Position numbers and translations under genes: made by a program
Assembly: GCA_008477525.1 (NCBI GenBank)
Contig: SPDT01000002.1
Location: 620,001-684,000, forward strand
Reading direction: 5' to 3'
Length of the DNA: 64,000 bases
Source of the DNA: Hypomyces perniciosus
Taxonomy: Eukaryota > Ascomycota > Sordariomycetes > Hypocreales > Hypocreaceae
In this document: positions 44,996-56,618 of the stretch, in pieces
Layout: every line of letters starts with the position of its first letter
Numbering within the stretch: the stretch's first letter is position 1
Notes under the pieces: generated by a model
Told to the model about the DNA's origin: nothing
The model's input: only the letters and a program-made list of their open reading frames with translations
Database searches by the model: none

Positions 44996-46588
44996 ATGCC
45001 TCCGCCACCAGCTTCAACGATTTCGTCGTCCTCGGACACTACTCTCCAGGACAATGAAAATGCCATCGCGACAGAAACAACTCCTCTTCTCGCGAGCAAA
45101 ACCCCGCCCACTGAAGCAGAGCTTGTTGACGCCTCGTCACCGCTCTTAGAAGATGGAACCGCGGCTCAGGCGAAGAAGCAACCGGGCAAGCCTCTGCCGG
45201 TGGTGCAGATCTTCTTGCTATGCGTCGTGCGCACTTTTGAGCCGATGGCCTTCTTTGCCATTTTCCCATTCATCGCGCAGATGGTACAGCGGAATGGCCA
45301 TTTGCCAAACTCCGACGTTGGCTTCTACAGCGGTCTAATAGGTAGGACATCGTGAAAGCCCGCAACATGCAGAAACATGGGGGCGGGAAGGCTGACTTGA
45401 TGGATAGAATCCCTATTTTCGATCATGCAAATGAGCGTCTTGATTTTCTGGGGCCGTCTATCTGATGCTGTTGGACGCAAGCCCGTTCTGATTTGGACTA
45501 CTGCCGGCATGGCTGCCGCGACTGTCTTCTTCACGATGGCGACTTCGATCTGGGAGATGATTCTTTTCAGATGCATTGCTGGCGTGTTCAGTGGCTCAAG
45601 CTTGGTCATTCGAACCATGCTTTCGGACCATTGCACGAGCGAAACGCAGGCCACTGCGTTCAGCTGGTTTGCCTTTGCAGGCAATGTCGGCATCTTCATC
45701 GGGCCCATTCTTGGTGGCGGATTGGCGGATCCGGTGAATCAGTATCCCTCGATTTTCAAGGGCATTGACTTCCTTGAGCGTTACCCTTACGCCTTACCGG
45801 GATTCGTCATCGGTCTGATCTATTTCGTTGGCCTCGTCATCTCTATCATCTTCCTCGACGAGACACTCAAGCCCGAGAATAGCTCCTCTTCATCCTCGGC
45901 CTCATCGCCGCCGCCGCAGCAACTCTCCACCATGGAGCTCATCAAAGCCCCAGGCGTGGCCCCTGTTCTCTGGGTCTACAACCACGTCATGTTCCTCGCC
46001 TTCGCCTTCACATCCATCATGCCAGTCGTGCTCTTCACTCCCATTTCATTAGGCGGCATGGAATTCTCACCGTTCCGAATCTCCGTCTGGATGGCCATCC
46101 AGGGCGCCAGTCAAGCTCTCTGGCTCATTCTTGCGTTCCCTTTCCTCCAGCGCACGTGGGGCACAAAGGGCGTTCTGCGCTTGTGTGCCATTGCCTATCC
46201 GATCTTCTTCATGGGTTACATCGCCATGAGCACGTTGCTGAGGATTGGCACCGAGTCTGCAATGGCATGGTTTTGGATCCTCGCATTTATCGTCGCGTTT
46301 ATCGGACCAGGTGTCGCGATGGCGTTTACAGGAGTGCAATTGGCACTTAATGACGTATCTCCGAATCCACACGTCCTCGGCACGCTGAATGCCGTGGCCA
46401 TGACGGCTGCGAGTGCCATTAGGTCGTTTGTGCCTGGTGTGTCTACGGTTATATATGCCATTGGAGTGCGGAATCAGATCTTTTGGGGACATTTGGCGTG
46501 GGTGATTCTCATTCCCCTTGCCGCGGCTTTTACTATTTGCGTGAAATGGCTTCCTGATGACAAGAAGCCGCCTCAGGATGATGAGTAG
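44996..46588 (+). CDS. MFS transporter, DHA1-like
   Basis: Exons 44996-45341 and 45408-46588 join across a 66-nt intron in phase to give 508 aa. The first 70 residues are cytosolic and carry an ETTPLL motif often seen in this group. About 12 hydrophobic segments follow. The loop after TM2 holds the MFS motif A as GRLSDAVGRKPVL. The central loop (Ser/Pro-rich, about residues 270-300) divides the two halves. The best guess is a proton-coupled exporter related to the yeast and plant zinc-induced-facilitator-like and multidrug groups. The substrate cannot be told. There is no biosynthetic cluster beside it, so it need not be a metabolite exporter. Confidence 0.88.
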
Positions 46589-47476
46589 AAGAAAGAAGGG
46601 GGACTGGAAAGGGAAAAAAGGGTTAATAAAAAGGATAGTAAGATGCAAGGTAATAGCATTAAGACTGCGTTCATGTTTTGGGTATAATAATTATTGCTGC
46701 ATTAGCATCGGCGCAAAAGGGACGATATAGGGTTTTGGCAGTTTTTATTTTATTTTATTTTTTATTTTTAGCGAGAACATACTTCATCATCGCAAATGTC
46801 CTTGAATCTCAGCACACGGGGACTCATGAAGGGGCATATTAGACAGTATCTGCAAACTCAAAGAATTTTTGCTTATATAGTCAATGCCTGATTCATCGCC
46901 TGTGGGGGCCTTTTCATATAAGTTCGATAGACGGTTCTATCATAAATTCAGTAGAACATCTCATTGATCAAATCCGTACGGAGTACGTACATGGGATACT
47001 ACAGAGGCCAATCTTAGGATTCGTAGGCGCGGCTCCGATAAAACACCGTGTCATGACGCGGTCCCATAATGCCTGGAAATGACTGAAGGTTGACTCACAC
47101 CGGTTCTGTAATTTATGGGAACGGCAAAATATCAAGGCATTTGTTTTATTTTTAGCTTTTCTCATCACAATTTAGAGCATCTCTGTATCAATGCCCAAGC
47201 AATAGATAATATGGATATCAGTAAGAGGGTTAAGCGCCTCATGCAATTAGAAGAATAGGGAATGGAGGCACGCCGCCTGCCGAATTCAGACATCCCTACG
47301 GAGTAAATGCTTCGCATTCAGCCGAATAGGACTGACTGAATGACGATCTGAATGAGGCTGGGCACAATCACTCAACAGGACACCTGTCCATGTCGATAAA
47401 CGCAATTCTGTAACCGCTATATCTCCAGCAGCACCCTCCAGGAGAGGGTGTTGGCTGAAGCAACTAAACTTGCCCA
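46589..47476. other. Intergenic, no gene seen
   Basis: These 888 bases start with the T-rich 3' UTR of the MFS gene, including a run of TTTTA units near 46744-46770. Two copies of the dispersed motif lie at 46973-46990 and 47297-47306. The 3' end should hold the promoter of the CofD-like gene. Confidence 0.4.
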
Positions 47477-49016
47477 ATGGCTCACACAAACATGCAGCAA
47501 GATGCGCTCCAGCTCCCCATTCACGCGCGTCCGACATCCCCTGGACAGGCCGTAGGCCCGAATGCGACTGTAAGAAGCGGTATTGTCGTGTTTTCGGGCG
47601 GCAGCGCTACGAATAGCCTTGTCGATGTATTTGAGAGTGTGCGAGAAGCCAACAAGGCGACGCTCAGCTATGTCATACCCATCTCGGACAACGGCGGGAG
47701 CACCAGTGAGATCATTCGGGTGTTTGGTGGACCAGGTCTGTCTTACGACACTTCACCGAAACTGAGGTGTTGATTATCTGACATGAGACACAGGTATTGG
47801 TGATGTGCGGTCACGGCTGGTGCGTCTTATCCCAAACGATGGCAACCCAGAAACCACAGCCATCAAGCAACTGTTCAACCACCGTCTACCCAAGCTGTAT
47901 GACGCAGCCCGAGCCGAGTGGTTCGAGATCCTGGAAGGCACACATCCGCTATGGGTCGACATCTCGTCCCCCAAAAGAGAGCTCATACGATCCTTTCTAA
48001 ATAGCTTCAACCTCGAGGTTGTGAAGCGCATGCGGCCAAGCAGCCGCTTCGACTTTTCTGGCTCCAGCATCGGCAACACGTTCCTCACGGGAGCGAGATT
48101 ATTCACCGGTAGCTTCGAGGCTGCCATCTATCTGCTGAGTTCCATCTGCGCAGTCCCAGATCGTGTCGCGGTTCTACCCGCGCTGAACACCAACTTTGCA
48201 CACCACATCGCTGCGGGATTGACGGATGGCACTGTAATTACCGGTCAAAACGACATATCGCACCCGAGCGCCCCAACAGCGGCTGTGCCTTTGCCCGGAG
48301 TGAGCACTGGGATGCACACGCCTGCATTGTCAGCTGGCCATGACATAGAGGACGACGACAATGTCGAAGACGCAAACCTGCCCGGCAGCCTACGAGCACT
48401 CCGCCGTCCCGCGATTGTCTTCTCTAAAGAAGACGAAGAGGATCTACCCGCAAGAATCGACAGGATATGGTACATCAACCCGTACGGCCAAGAAATCCGC
48501 ATCCCCGTAAACCCTCGCGTGCTCGACGCAATCCGCAGCGCCAACACCATCATATACAGCATTGGCTCCCTCTTCACCTCATTGGTCCCCAACCTAGTGC
48601 TAAAAGGCGTGGGCGAAGCCATAGCCAGCCCACACATTCGAAACAAGATCCTTGTGCTAAATGGCACCACCGATCGTGAAACCGGGCCGTCGAACGATCC
48701 ATTCTCAGGGCTGGATTTTGTGGCGACGATTGCAAACGCTTGCGCCGATTCGAGGGGCTTGCCACGGCCTGGCCAGGATGAGTATGCCCAGTACGTGACG
48801 CATGTTATTCACATTGAGGGCGCGAGATGTCCCGTTGTTGATAAGCAGGTGTTTGCACAGCTGGGGATTGACACTACGAGGCTTTATGGGCCGAGGGATG
48901 AGCAAGGAAGAGGGGGGAGGTATGATGCAAAAGCATTGGCCCAGACGTTGGAGTCTATCATCGGCCGCAAGGATAGACGGTCGGATAGAAGTCGTCGCAA
49001 CACTTTAGTTGGATAA
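47477..49016 (+). CDS. CofD/YvcK-like (UPF0052) protein
   Basis: Exons 47477-47735 and 47794-49016 join across a 58-nt intron and give 493 aa. The N-terminal nucleotide-binding pattern GIVVFSGGSATN and the following PISDNGGSTSEIIR and GIGDVRSRL are hallmarks of the CofD/YvcK fold. The C-terminal half keeps TIIYSIGSLFTSLVPNLV and NKILVLNG. In bacteria, YvcK-type proteins act in cell-shape and carbon-metabolism control, while CofD is a transferase in coenzyme F420 synthesis. Fungi are not known to make F420, so a YvcK-like role is more likely, but it is not established. An acidic insert (about residues 210-260) interrupts the fold. Confidence 0.88.
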
Positions 49017-49068
49017 CCTTGGTGTTTGATTATAAACTACTACATCATTTTAATTTTATCATAAATTA

Positions 49069-49920
49069 TCAATACACCACCAACCCGGGAGGCGGCGTGT
49101 AGACAGCATACCAGGAGTCACTACCTCCGAGTACATCGTAGAAATCCAGGTCAACCATGAATGAAGCAATCATCATCCAACCCTCGTCCTCTGGCTCTTC
49201 GATATACCCATCCTCCTCCTTCTTTATCTTCCTACCAAAATCCATACTCTCATCAGCGCGCACGATATTAACCCAGCCCGCATCCAAAAGATCAGACGGA
49301 TCACTCTCAGCCACAGTGCGCAGCCCTTCCTCATCGACCTGGATAAAGTAAGTATACCGCTGAGCCCTGTCAAAGCGATCCCCAAACTTCTCCGCGCGCG
49401 GCTGCTCTCTCTTTTCCGCCTCGGCCGCCCAGGCTCTGAAGCGATGACGCAACTCGTCCCTCGAAGCACCGTCCAGCGTAGCCTGATCCGATACAAACGT
49501 CCACTCGACGCCGTTTGCTACTTCGGGGGGCACACTGGGTTTCGCCAGCCTTTTGCGCGATCGCTCAGTGAAGATTTTCTGAAATCGCGCCCAGGCTTCG
49601 TCGTCGCCGTATGTGCAGCGGTAGATGACCCAGCCCCATTTGTCGTGCTTGAAGTGACGCAGGCTGTCGCGGAGGCTTTCCTCGTGAGAGTGGACTTGAT
49701 GGAGTGTGGAAGAAGAAGACAAGAGCCGCGGAGTTGGAGTTGAGCTGCGGTGGGCTGGGAAGAGAGGTCGCCGGGGAATATGAGGTTGTTTGTTTTTTGT
49801 CCATCTCGTCAGATATTGTGATGTGAATAGTGGTGCTCTGGCTTGATGTTTGGCATGATAGCTGCGTCGGAGGATAGGGTGTCTACTTTGAAGTGGACGA
49901 GTCCAGCAGAAGGAGCTCAT
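49069..49920 (-). CDS. Conserved fungal protein of unknown function
   Basis: This intronless frame encodes 283 aa and converges on the CofD-like gene with only about 50 bases between the stops. The first 70 residues are rich in Arg, Ser and His with almost no acid residues, which may be a mitochondrial presequence. Then WGWVIYRCTYGDDEAWARFQ begins an acidic, Trp-rich domain like those of many uncharacterised filamentous-fungal proteins that often occur in multigene families. It ends with MMIASFMVDLDFYDVLGGSD and WYAVYTPPPGLVVY. There are no catalytic motifs I can name. Codon use and the clean frame support a real gene. Confidence 0.75.
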   Translation of the reverse strand: MSSFCWTRPLQSRHPILRRSYHAKHQARAPLFTSQYLTRWTKNKQPHIPRRPLFPAHRSSTPTPRLLSSSSTLHQVHSHEESLRDSLRHFKHDKWGWVIYRCTYGDDEAWARFQKIFTERSRKRLAKPSVPPEVANGVEWTFVSDQATLDGASRDELRHRFRAWAAEAEKREQPRAEKFGDRFDRAQRYTYFIQVDEEGLRTVAESDPSDLLDAGWVNIVRADESMDFGRKIKKEEDGYIEEPEDEGWMMIASFMVDLDFYDVLGGSDSWYAVYTPPPGLVVY

Positions 49921-50312
49921 CGAATTTCGAGGGACAGGTCGGGTTGGAGGTTCTATCTCTGATGATACCCGTCTGTTATGATTTAGGTATATTAAGTCTG
50001 CTGGCCAACATGGTTTATAGAGTAATAATTGACGCTATCGGTGCCTGGTTGGCAGCGTATTGGATCCCGCCAGCATGAAACTAAAGTACATTTCCTGATA
50101 AACCTATTATATGAACCAAATTCCAACAAATGCGTTAACGAAGAGCATCTGACCTCCTCTTGCATGTATAAGATGAAAAGTAAAACCCTCATTCCCCTCC
50201 GCCTTTGTCAAATCCCAGTCTGCTTCCCTCCTCTCTCGTAACCACCACCACATAGAGCAGCCGTCTAATCAGTGCCAATCTCGTCATGTTATTGATCCCA
50301 AATACCCTTTCA
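49921..50312. other. Intergenic, no gene seen
   Basis: These 392 bases lie upstream of the unknown 283-aa protein and downstream of the small membrane protein. They should hold the promoter of the former and the 3' UTR of the latter. I see no other feature. Confidence 0.4.
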
Positions 50313-50582
50313 TCACTTCGCCGCAAACATCAAATATGCCAACACCACAGGCCACGCTGCCGACAACAATAACGCCGCCAACACTCCTCCTCCTCCAACC
50401 CGCATCTTATCCTGCGGTCCCTTCCACCGATCCACCAGAGCACACGTGCTCCAAATCATCGCAATGCCATACAAGGCGCCCGCCCAGGCGACGCCCAGGA
50501 TAATGTCGCCTCGCTGGTCGGTCGGGCTGAGGACGACCTTGGAGGTGTCTGGGATGAACGTGGAGGAGAGGTTATTGCCCAT
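50313..50582 (-). CDS. Small predicted membrane protein
   Basis: The frame encodes 89 aa starting MGNNLSSTFIPDTS. Two strongly hydrophobic segments are visible: GDIILGVAWAGALYGIAMIW and, near the C-terminus, GVLAALLLSAAWPVVLAYLM. A short hydrophilic loop with KGPQDKMRVGGGG lies between them. This layout suggests a two-pass membrane protein. I do not recognise the family; similar small proteins in fungi sit in the ER or mitochondria, but the compartment here is not shown. There is no intron. A purine/pyrimidine-biased tract upstream (about 50770-50870) is probably promoter. Confidence 0.65.
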   Translation of the reverse strand: MGNNLSSTFIPDTSKVVLSPTDQRGDIILGVAWAGALYGIAMIWSTCALVDRWKGPQDKMRVGGGGVLAALLLSAAWPVVLAYLMFAAK

Positions 50583-52166
50583 TTTTCTCTCTTTTTTAAT
50601 GTCTTCTTCGTTGGTTTATTGGTTGGGCGGTTATCTCGGATTGGTTTGTATGAGTTCGTTTGAAGGTAGATTGCCGAATCGAGTAATGGCAGGATTATCG
50701 ACCTCTTCTTGTTGTTTGAATAAATGGGCTGTGTAAAATGTCCAGCAAAGCACCTCGCCAGCGAGTGAAGAAACAAAAGTAAAGGAAAGAAGAGTAAATC
50801 CGAGCCACAAAAAAAGAGGAAAAGAAAGCCAAGGAAGAAAAAGAGGAAAAAAGACAAGAATAGAACAGGACTATTGAGCACTAGACATTAAGAATAAGAT
50901 GGCCCCCCCTCGAGCTAGGAATATTCCTCGGGATGATTGTAGTCCGAAAAAAGACCCCCCCAAAATGACTTGAAGCTGCTCCTTGTCGCAGAACATAAGG
51001 CTTTGGGTTACGGAGTCACAAGACGGCTTCAGGCCAAAACCGCTCGTCATACGCCTAGCGTCTCAAGAATGGCTGGAGTCGGTGGAGAGGCGGCCAAGAA
51101 GCTACGCGACCTGGTAGCCAAGCATGAAACTGAGGGAACTTTAATGTGACGGGATGACATTCATGCAAGAGATCGTCTGCCCTTTTGTTATTATTATTAT
51201 TTTTAATTCCGACGCTCCATGATTCTGAAGAGACGGTTGATCGGGGGCTTTGGTTGTGGTTTCAATATCGCGATACGAAGTACAGGGGATTGCAATCATG
51301 ATACGACGATAATATTGGCTTCATCAGGAAACTATCAGTCGGTAATCGGGAGGAACGGATGGGGAGTTAACGTTAGCGCCACGTGAAGCCATCCATTCCG
51401 GTCTTTTCTTTGCCATATTATTACCTAGCATCTCGTCACTGAGGAGTAATCTCTCCAACTCTCATCCAGCGCATCTAACATGACCAATCTTATGACGAGC
51501 TCTTCTATAACATGTCTCTTCTCTATCAGTTCACTGGTTAACCAAGAAATTGGTATTCTAAGCCACATCGAAATACCCATCATATCCGGATCACGCTGCC
51601 GTTTTAAGCGCCGACCAAGACCGGACGATGACACGGCGCCTTCATGATTCGTCCATTCAGCGTTGCCCTGTCTTTTAGTATCACTCTTCCTATTTATCCA
51701 AGCAAATCGCTTGCTTGGCTCTGTCCAATATCGCAAATTGTGATTGATTCTCTAATCATTCGTTCGCATCCCTCGTATCACTTTAACGAGCAATACGCAA
51801 TGTCGTGGACACAGGAAGATGCGTCGGCAAACCAGCTCCTCACTATACCGGCCTAGTCCTGGTGAAGAGTGACCACGATACTTCGAACAAAACCCAACGA
51901 CTCCTTCAGTCGACGACAGACAGTCCGGAAACTACTATGGAATTGTCAACCGCAATCACCGGGATTGGACTGTAATAGAAATCGACAAAGGCACAGCATG
52001 TACGAAGTACCTACCTATACAAGTATGAACAAACATTCAGTTCACAGGCACATCATAGGTGGGCATGCTCCAGGTTGGTTCATTCATTAATACATAGTCA
52101 ATTATGAACTAATTCTTAGGGCTGTATAGAAACTAAAGACTAATCACTTCTGCTTTGTCCAACCGC
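50583..52166. other. Intergenic, no gene seen
   Basis: This 1.6 kb holds a long AG-rich tract (about 50765-50880), a TACGGAGT half-site near 51009, and GTACGAAGTAC-like variants near 51285 and 52001. No frame has recognisable content. The end holds the 3' UTR of the beta-glucosidase. Confidence 0.4.
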
Positions 52167-54924
52167 TCATGGCAGAGTCGCGCTGAGAGGCAGATCGCGA
52201 GAGCTGCTTCCCACAAACACCTTCTTGGGATATTTAGTCAGCACCCAGTTTTGGGTGGCAGTGTCCCAGTTGCTGAGATCACGACGGGTCAGCTCGGCAC
52301 GGAAGGTCACGCTCTGGCCGGGAGCAATGCGCTCGATACGGTCGAAGCCACGGAGCACACGGATGGGCTCGTTGGGGCCACCGTGGCTGACATAGAGCTG
52401 AGGAACCTCATCCGTCATCGTCTTGCCGGTGTTGGTGATGGTGGCTGACACTCTGTACAGAACATCCCAAAGCTGACGGTTGCCACCGGGCTCACCAGAG
52501 GCAGCGGACCTGGGCTGAGGGCTGCCGTCGGTAGCTCCAGGGGGGAGGAACTCTTCGGCAGTCTTGCCATAGTTCCTGTCACCAGACGCCTCCTTGCCAG
52601 ATGAGGTGGTGCTGAGCCAGGGGTAAATGAACTCGCGGATTTTGCGGATGCTCGAGGGGAAGGCATAGTCCTTGAGGTCGGTGCTGAAGTTGCCGAAGGT
52701 GGGGGCAGCAATTGTCTTGCCCTTGGGTGCCTCATAAGGTCCGACATTGCGCTTCTCGATCTGGAGGTTGGAGTATTCAAAGGTGGACCACGACAGACCG
52801 AAGCCAAATTCGTAGACGGGTGCCTTGTCAGAGCTGCGGGGCTTACCGGGATCCTCCTTGTCGAAGTGGCGGTAGTCGATGAAGCTGCCCTCAGTGAAGT
52901 CCTCCTGAGGAGCGCCGTTGCCGTTGTTGGGCTGGAAGAGGATCGAGACGCCGTAGCTCTCCAGCGAGGCTCCCCAGGTGAATGGCGATCGGCCAGGGCT
53001 CTCCTTGCCGTAGAGAATGTCGACCAGGGAGTTACCGGATTCTTGACCAGGAGCACCAGCCCAAACAATGGCGGAAATGTTGGGGTGGTTGGCATAGTCC
53101 TTCAGAACAACAGGGCCCACGGTGTGGAGGACAACAATGGTGTTGGGGTTGATGGCGGCAACGTTCTTGATGAGATCATCGCCGTTCTTCCACAGAGTGA
53201 TGTTCTTGCGGTCACCAGCATTGCCATCGATGGAAATATAACCCTCACCGCTGTTGGCATTGACGAAGACAATGGCCGTGGCGTTGGCCTGGGAGACCAG
53301 GCTCCTGGTAGCAGGCAAGGCGTAGTTGGTCAGGATGCTCTCGTATCGAGTGCCATCCTGAAGGGCCTGGCGCTGAAGGGCTTGGTCGGGAGTAACCAGG
53401 TAGGGGAATTGGGAAGTACCAGAACCCCACTCCATGGCGAGAGTGCCGTCGTTGCAGCCACGGTCATCACAGCCGTTGGGACCCTTGGGGTTGCCGCCGG
53501 CATCTTCACCAACCACGGCGATGAACTTGGGCTTCTTCAGAGGCAAGATACCATTGTTCTTGAGGATGACAGTTCCCTTGGCAGCAGACTCACGGATGTG
53601 GTTGGCGTGGTCAGCACGAACATCGACCTGGTAGTTGATGCGCTCAAAGTTCTCCTTGACACCAGCCTGGACATAGCCATAGGTGTCGCGAGTCCACGAG
53701 CCAAAGTTGGTGGGGACGAGACCATCAACGGTCTTGCCAACCTTGAAGAAAGCAGCCATGATACGCATGGCCATATCATCCATACGCCACGCGGGGACAG
53801 TTCCGTTGATAACAGCAAGGGTGAGGTTGGAGCCCCAGTAACTGCGGCCAGTGTTGAAAAGTGTGTCACCAGGCATGGTCATGTCAAGACCGGCAACGGC
53901 AGTGGCAGCACCGGCATGCTGAGCCTGCCAGTCGCTCATGATGAAACCCTGGAAACCAAACTCCTCCTTGAGGATACCATTGAGAAGCTTGGAGTTCTGG
54001 CAACCGTACGAGTTGTTGATCTGATTGTAGGAGCACATGACAGAGCCAAGACCAGCCTTGACGGCGTCCTGGAAAGGCCAGGCGTACACCTCACGAGTAG
54101 TCTTGTCGTCGACGTTGGAGGAGAGGGACTCGGAAATCTTGAAGCCTCGGCCGACGGACTCGCCAACCTGACGGAAGTGCTCTGCCAAATATTAGTCTCG
54201 TGTCTTCTCAATAGAGAAAAGGTCTCGTACCTTGTTCGTTGGCAAGCCAGTGCTTGGCGCAAGCAATCACACCAGCGTCCTGAATACCAACGACTGCGTT
54301 GGACAGAGCCTGGCCCTGGAGGTAAGGGTCGGATCCAAAACCCTCGACATTGCGGCCACCATTGGGATGGCGACCAAGAGGACCAGCGGCCGGTCCAAGG
54401 AGGACATCAACGCCCTTACCCTTGGCCTCAGCGCCCAGGCGATTGCCACGGTCCTTCCACAGATGCCTGCTCCAGCTAGCACCGGCTGTCAAGGCAACGG
54501 GGAACGCGCTGTTGTAGTCGGAGAAACGAAGACCCAGGGGGCCATCCTGCATGCAAAGACTTCGAAGGCCCAAGCGAGGGACTGAACCAACATTGCCGAC
54601 GCACTTTTCACCCATCCAGCTAAGAAGCGCACTTAGACACGGGATAACTCATGCAAAGCGATCAGGAGGGCGGACTTACCCGACACCGGTGGTTAGGTTG
54701 ACCTTCTCAAGAAGAGTCATCTGGGAGACGAAGGCCTTGGCCTTCACATAGGCTTCCTCCCAGCCCGGAGCCTTGGGATCCATCCATGGTGAGGGATAGT
54801 GAGGAGGAGATTCTGCCAGAGGAGGAGCGGCGTCGCGAGGCACCTGGTGGAGGGAATGAGGGTTAGCAGCTGCGGGATCCAAGATGGCTGCCGCGAAGGC
54901 GACTGAAACGAGCAACGACCTCAT
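52167..54924 (-). CDS. Secreted GH3 beta-glucosidase
   Basis: This enzyme releases glucose from cellobiose and other beta-glucosides, the last step of cellulose breakdown. Exons 54924-54680, 54619-54231 and 54181-52167 join in phase (introns 60 and 49 nt) to give 882 aa. A signal peptide (MRSLLVSVAFAAAILDPAAA) is followed by the GH3 N-terminal domain with VGSVPRLGLRSLCMQDGPLG and the substrate-binding KHWLANEQ. The nucleophile Asp is in GFIMSDWQAQHAG (about residue 295). The C-terminal GH3 domain and a fibronectin-III-like domain follow (VPQLYVSHGGPNEPIRVLRG). The length matches secreted GH3 enzymes of Aspergillus and Trichoderma. There are many N-glycosylation sites. Carbon-catabolite control is likely for the family, but I did not pin down CreA sites. 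Confidence 0.95.
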
Positions 54925-54970
54925 TGTATTAATGAGGACGCGAAAAAGGAGGGACAATGAAAAATGAAAA

Positions 54971-55009
54971 TGAGTGTGGGTGTGAGTGTGAGTGTGAGTG
55001 TGAGTGTGG
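54971..55009. repeat. GTGTGA microsatellite in the beta-glucosidase 5' UTR
   Basis: About six units of TGTGAG/GTGTGG type lie 47 to 85 bases upstream of the beta-glucosidase ATG, so they are probably transcribed. Length change here could affect expression, but that is speculation. Confidence 0.6.
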
Positions 55010-55341
55010 AAGAGAAAGAAGATGCAAAGGCTCTTAGGAACCAGACACGAGAGTACTCGTAAAGGAGAGGCGTGGCGCAACGACACACATGAGAAAAAGC
55101 AAGTGGGATCTCAGAAGGCGGCGCCCTCTGTCGATTCAACTGCACCTTTCTTTTCTCTTCCACTGCGCGTGCCGCTTCGTGTCTTGGAGGGGAGAAGAGG
55201 GGGGGGAAAGGAGGAATTCAATATCGGGGAAAATGCCGTAATGAGGCTTGGAACGAGTGGTGAATCGGTGCATATTTAAATGGAAGGGCCGAAGGGGACA
55301 TGACATTGTGAATGAATGGTCGACAGCTGGAATCCAAAAGG

Positions 55342-55379
55342 GTCTCGGATGTCTCAGATGTCTCAGATGTCTCAGACAT
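55342..55379. repeat. Short tandem repeat, 9-bp unit GATGTCTCA
   Basis: About four units of the 9-mer stand head to tail, with one imperfect unit at the left. They lie just downstream of the orphan signal-peptide exon on the minus strand. Confidence 0.6.
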
Positions 55380-55417
55380 TAGAATTCCAAGCGAAACTAA
55401 CACAAACGAACGTACCG

Positions 55418-55580
55418 TGACTGCGGCGTCAGCGACGGCCGCCAGCAAAGCGGCAACAACAATCGATCCCGTCTTCATGGTGTTTTACTGTGAAAGTAAC
55501 ACACTCGACTGACTTGTTGACTGTTGACGAGGAGAGACGAAACACATCTCGAAGGCGGCGGGATGCTGTTGATATATAGA
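55418..55580 (-). other. Orphan promoter plus signal-peptide exon
   Basis: On the minus strand a TATATAT box (about 55572) is followed by ACACCATGAAG and a perfect-looking signal peptide, MKTGSIVVAALLAAVADAAV, ending at 55418 with a strong donor GTACGT. No continuation with protein-like sequence follows; downstream come the 9-bp tandem repeat and then the beta-glucosidase promoter. It may be the first exon of a lost secreted-protein gene, or of a very short one. An alternative first exon for the beta-glucosidase is less likely because that gene has its own signal peptide. Confidence 0.3.
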
Positions 55581-56553
55581 TGAGACTCAGCGTTGCATCG
55601 AGAGAGTCGTTGCGTGCACACATGGAGAAATTGTTAATGACACCTCCCCGTGTCTCCTACGAGTACGAGTACACAGGCATTATTTTCTTGCTGGTCTCCA
55701 CGCACACCAGATGAAGCAGCACAAACTACTTCGTACTGTATGAGTATGAAGTATTATTTAGTATGTACTCGAAAAGAGGCCTGGTCAGCCGCGGCCCCAC
55801 TTACTCGACCAGGGGATGGTGATGGCATTGGAGCAGAGCTATGGGTCCTCAATTCCGCCGCCGGTGATACCACGTATTATTCCATCCAATACGCCCTCGT
55901 ATTAGTATTGTTGCTAGTATTACGGAGTACTAGTAATCCGTATACATTGCATCGCATGTTCCAATATTACATGCAAGTAGTAGTAGTAATTACATAGTAC
56001 TACGCGTATTAGCATTAGCATTGTCAACTGCACTGGGAGCAAGCACTTGATGAATGTTTACACATGACTCCGTACCAATGTTATAGTTGTTTGCTGCCAA
56101 CTGAAAAAAGACAAAAAAAAAACCAGGTTCAGGGCCCATGACCGGCTCTCACACCGGCATAAGCTACTTGTACATAGAGTAGCAGTATGTCGTGCCGCGC
56201 CCAATCCAAGCTAGAGTGGACCGAGAGCCAAGCAACCTCTCGGAAGAAAGCCACAATCGAGGCGCGACCAACATGACACTAACCAGGACAGGGAGGGTTG
56301 TAATGGCCAGGCACTGGATGACCAAAAGATCGCCAGCAGAACAGAACAGACATTGGACGAAGCCCACTTGCAGTTTGTGGCCTTGGCGCGCACACCGCGC
56401 GATGATGATGACGGAGACCGCAAAACGGGCCGATGAGCCATGCGGATGCCCTCATCCTCATGATGAGGACATGACATGGGTATGTATGTATGCCTTCGCT
56501 TGCGGAGTGCGGGGGAGCCCTGGAGAGTCTTGGGAAGTTTTGGGTTTTCCCCA

Positions 56554-56618
56554 TGGGCTGCAATGGGCCTTGATGGGCCTTGATGGTCCGTGATGGGTGT
56601 GATGGGTGTGATGGAGGC
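56554..56618. repeat. Degenerate tandem repeat, TGATGGGCCT-like units
   Basis: Six or so units of 10-11 bases (TGATGGGCCT, TGATGGTCCG, TGATGGGTG) follow each other. The tract is in gene-free DNA and has no obvious function. Confidence 0.55.

Noticed and set aside
46067..46648. A minus-strand open frame opposite the MFS transporter
   Set aside because: It is antisense to conserved membrane segments, with His/Arg-rich content typical of a shadow frame.
52866..54479. A 537-codon plus-strand open frame across the beta-glucosidase gene
   Set aside because: It lies exactly antisense to GH3 coding sequence, has a composition dominated by V, G, L and D as expected from reverse-complemented GC-biased codons, and has no motif.
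55342..55379. Possible CRISPR-like array
   Set aside because: The units are 9 bases, directly adjacent without spacers, in a eukaryotic genome; it is a simple tandem repeat.
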